Assembly: GCA_002869845.2 (NCBI GenBank)
Contig: NEWS02000003.1
Coordinates: 75,607-139,606, forward strand
DNA: 64,000 nt
Source: Nitrospira sp. CG24B
GTDB taxonomy: Bacteria > Nitrospirota > Nitrospiria > Nitrospirales > Nitrospiraceae
Reading direction: 5' to 3'
In this document: piece after piece, positions 61,639 to 64,000 of the stretch
Layout of the letters: the number at the start of each line of letters is the position of its first letter
How positions within the stretch are numbered: position 1 is the first letter of the stretch
Program-made: the position numbers and the translations under genes
The notes under the pieces: model-generated
Databases searched by the model: none
What the model was told of the DNA's origin: nothing
Seen by the model: only the letters and a program-made list of their open reading frames with translations

Positions 61639-62916
61639 TTAGGGAGTCTTCGCGCAGCGAAACCCATAGCCGAACTGCCGACCGGATGGATCCGCATTGA
61701 AACGGAACGAAGAACGCAGGAACTCCTGAACATACAGCCAGTTACCACCCCGTACGACTTTCGACTTACCCGTTGTCGGTCCTTGAGGATTCTTCATCGG
61801 GCTCTTTCTGTAATAATCATGGTCATACCAGTCGTTGACCCATTCCCAGGCATTGCCGGCCATGTCGTAGATCCCGTAGGGGCTCTTGCCCATTTCGAAC
61901 ATACCCACTGGAACCAAAGCCATATGATAAGACCATTCCTTCTTGCCGAAATTCGCGTGGAGCCTGGTGGGGGTCTCGTTGCCCCAGGGATAGAGGCGGC
62001 CATCGGTCCCCCGCGCCGCCTTTTCCCACTCCGCTTCGGTCGGTAGACGCTTGCCGGCCCATTTACAGTACGTGGCTGCATCCGACCAGCTGACGTTCAC
62101 GACCGGACGTTTCTGATGGCGGGGTTTATTCATGATCTCCCACTCCGGCGGCGCTTCTGCGCCCGTCGCCTCCAGATACTTGGCATACTGCCCCACCGTC
62201 ACGTGGTACTTGTCCATAGAGAAAGCGTCAACGTAGACGCGATGTACGGGCTTTTCGTCAGCTTTCAGCGTACTCCCCATCGTGAATTCCCCTGCCGGCA
62301 CCAACGCCATTGGGATGTCGCGGGGATCGGTCGGGAACGCCTCTCCTGCTGACCCATCTGGCTTCAGACTATCCGGCGAGGCGGTCGAACGTCGTCCAGG
62401 GAATTTCGCTTGTAACTGTTGATAGACAGCCTGTTGCTCATTATTGAGGCCCAACTCATGAGCGCCGTCCAGGGCCTCTTCCGCTTGCTTCATCTTGTCG
62501 GACGGAGTTTGTCCACCGGCAAGCAGACCCTTTGCTTCCTCCAACAACCGCCACGCGGTCACTTCCTCCAGCGACTGCCACACCTTCATTTTGCTTAACC
62601 GTGGCTCCCTCGTTCCCGTGATCCTGGATTTCGCATCCAGATGTAGTGCGGTCTCGTAATGTTCTTCCGCGCAGCCCCAGGCTGCTAATCCTCGACAGGC
62701 CTCAGCCAGGTTGAAATGAGCCTGCACATGAGACGAATTCTTGATGAGCCCTGCCTCCAACGTCGCGCGCGCTTCGGCATACTGCTTGTTCTTTAGGAGA
62801 TTTTCACCTTTGGCGAAGTCCTGCTCACCAGTCTCGACCACCGGCGCCGCCATGGAGTTGGCGGTCATGTTCAAACATATGACAAAACCCAGCACCCCAA
62901 GCGTCTGTCTCATCAA
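61639..62916 (-). CDS. TPR + formylglycine-generating-enzyme-like (SUMF1) protein
   Basis: Signal peptide, TPR, then MALVPAGEFTMGSTLKADEKPVHRVYVDAF...GNAWEWVNDWYD...VVRGGNW...GYGFRCAKTP. Confidence 0.93.
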   Translation of the reverse strand: MMRQTLGVLGFVICLNMTANSMAAPVVETGEQDFAKGENLLKNKQYAEARATLEAGLIKNSSHVQAHFNLAEACRGLAAWGCAEEHYETALHLDAKSRITGTREPRLSKMKVWQSLEEVTAWRLLEEAKGLLAGGQTPSDKMKQAEEALDGAHELGLNNEQQAVYQQLQAKFPGRRSTASPDSLKPDGSAGEAFPTDPRDIPMALVPAGEFTMGSTLKADEKPVHRVYVDAFSMDKYHVTVGQYAKYLEATGAEAPPEWEIMNKPRHQKRPVVNVSWSDAATYCKWAGKRLPTEAEWEKAARGTDGRLYPWGNETPTRLHANFGKKEWSYHMALVPVGMFEMGKSPYGIYDMAGNAWEWVNDWYDHDYYRKSPMKNPQGPTTGKSKVVRGGNWLYVQEFLRSSFRFNADPSGRQFGYGFRCAKTP

Positions 62917-63464
62917 CGCGTTCCTCCCACGTGTGACCGCCCTACGGCAGTGGGTTTCGCCTCCCGACCGCCGTTGTGAACGCAGCCTTCATAGTTGGAA
63001 AGATAACATAACGTGACCTAAGCATAAAGAATCCTCTGCTAACGACCACACTTTGTGTGGTTGATGTATATGAGGTCACTACAGGGCTTCGGCGAGTATA
63101 GGAGTCTCTCCCGGTTGGTCTGCAGCATGAAGTGGACCAACCACCCTGAGACGGAACACCATGCCGGCTATGACCGTCATACTTCTGTTCCTCGTATCTG
63201 GTCTTCCCCCTCCAAACTCAGACTGTCGCTTTCTGGGACACAGGTTCAGCGGCTCCTGTCGCAAAGAGCAACAATTCTCGATCGTTGCTCGTATCCTTCT
63301 GCAGAACCAGTGAATTTCCAAGGCTGAATAGTAGGTACTCTTGACCCACTCTGCGGTTCCTTCCTTGCAGTCTACACGGACTGACGGACCGACGAGCTGG
63401 CCCATGTGTGTACGGAGATAATGGGTATAGCTCTGACAAAGAAGAAGGAGGCGTAGGAACAGAT

Positions 63465-63929
63465 ATGAAATCGCGCTGGTGCATGACGGTCTTTGCCCTG
63501 TGGGTCCTCACAATTACTGGTCTGGGATGGTTCTTCGTGAAGGGTTGGACGGCAGAGGGAAGCGACGGGCGCACGGAAATACTGCTGGCAGCTGCTGAAC
63601 GCGATCAGATCTTGGCGGAAATGCGGCAGCTGCTGAAAGCCGTGGACGGCGTCGTCAGGGAACTGGGAGAGCCGAAGCCTGATCTGAAGCAGATGGAAGC
63701 AGCGGCCAGAGGGGTCGGGATGCACATGGCTGCGGATACAGAGCCGGCCATCATGGCTAAGTTGCCGCTGCCGTTTAAGCAGATGGGCATGTCGATCCAC
63801 AAAGACATGGATGCGTTGGCCGATGCAATTGTACAGAACGAGACACCCCAACAGGTTTTACGACGGCTGTCGAGCATGATGGCCCGTTGTACGACCTGTC
63901 ATGACATGTACAGATTCCGAGCGAGCTAA
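63465..63929 (+). CDS. Cytochrome c'-like (class II) protein
   Basis: Signal/TM N-terminus; helical body; single C-terminal CTTCH haem motif. Confidence 0.75.
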   Translation: MKSRWCMTVFALWVLTITGLGWFFVKGWTAEGSDGRTEILLAAAERDQILAEMRQLLKAVDGVVRELGEPKPDLKQMEAAARGVGMHMAADTEPAIMAKLPLPFKQMGMSIHKDMDALADAIVQNETPQQVLRRLSSMMARCTTCHDMYRFRAS

Positions 63930-64000
63930 TGGCCGTCAGCGGTCAGCAACCGGCAGGAGAAGAGAAGAAATCGGAGCAAGAGCGAATCTATTTCCGACGT
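63929..64000 (+). CDS. Start of a further CDS (MAVSGQQPAGEEKKSEQERIYFRR...), cut by window end
   Basis: ATG overlaps preceding TAA (TAATG) and frame stays open. Confidence 0.45.
   Translation, partial: MAVSGQQPAGEEKKSEQERIYFRR

Noticed and set aside
63048-63064. ACCACACTTTGTGTGGT inverted repeat
   Set aside because: Short hairpin in an intergenic region without a T tract or adjoining promoter evidence; may be chance.

Overview
High-GC bacterial chromosome segment whose gene content looks like Nitrospira (inference from protein character; no search run). It contains the probable replication origin: dnaA-dnaN-gyrB-gyrA on the minus strand, with an AT-rich intergenic region carrying DnaA-box-like sites, and a dsrEFH/tus-like trio on the far side. 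Core genes include smpB, a DUF721/DciA-like gene, hisS, a long ThyX-like gene, purU, rimO, argB, hslU, hslV, xerC and trmFO, plus several two-component and sigma-54 regulators and a DegP-like protease. Accessory zones: (a) a 23-27.6 kb region after tRNA-Leu(CAG) with an HNH-like protein, an integrase fragment, a TIR-FGE fusion and a truncated gcvP; (b) a 38-40.8 kb cluster with a decayed MNT/HEPN pair, a three-gene STAS-HATPase / DUF4325-like / PIN operon and a truncated ORF6N gene; (c) a 46.8-50.6 kb scar with vapC, FGE and transposase fragments, an intact MntA/HepT pair, a complete IS with perfect inverted repeats and a tRNA-Lys-like 3' half; (d) a 57-60.8 kb group with a 2OG-Fe(II) oxygenase, an outer-membrane protein, a chlorite-dismutase-family protein and a Rieske oxygenase. 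Most promising for novelty: the STAS-HATPase/DUF4325/PIN operon, the TIR-FGE protein with a DGR-like variable C-terminus, and two tiny membrane-peptide ORFs preceded by near-identical palindromic promoter regions (TGAAGA-N2-TCTTCA). All family calls were made by eye from motifs.
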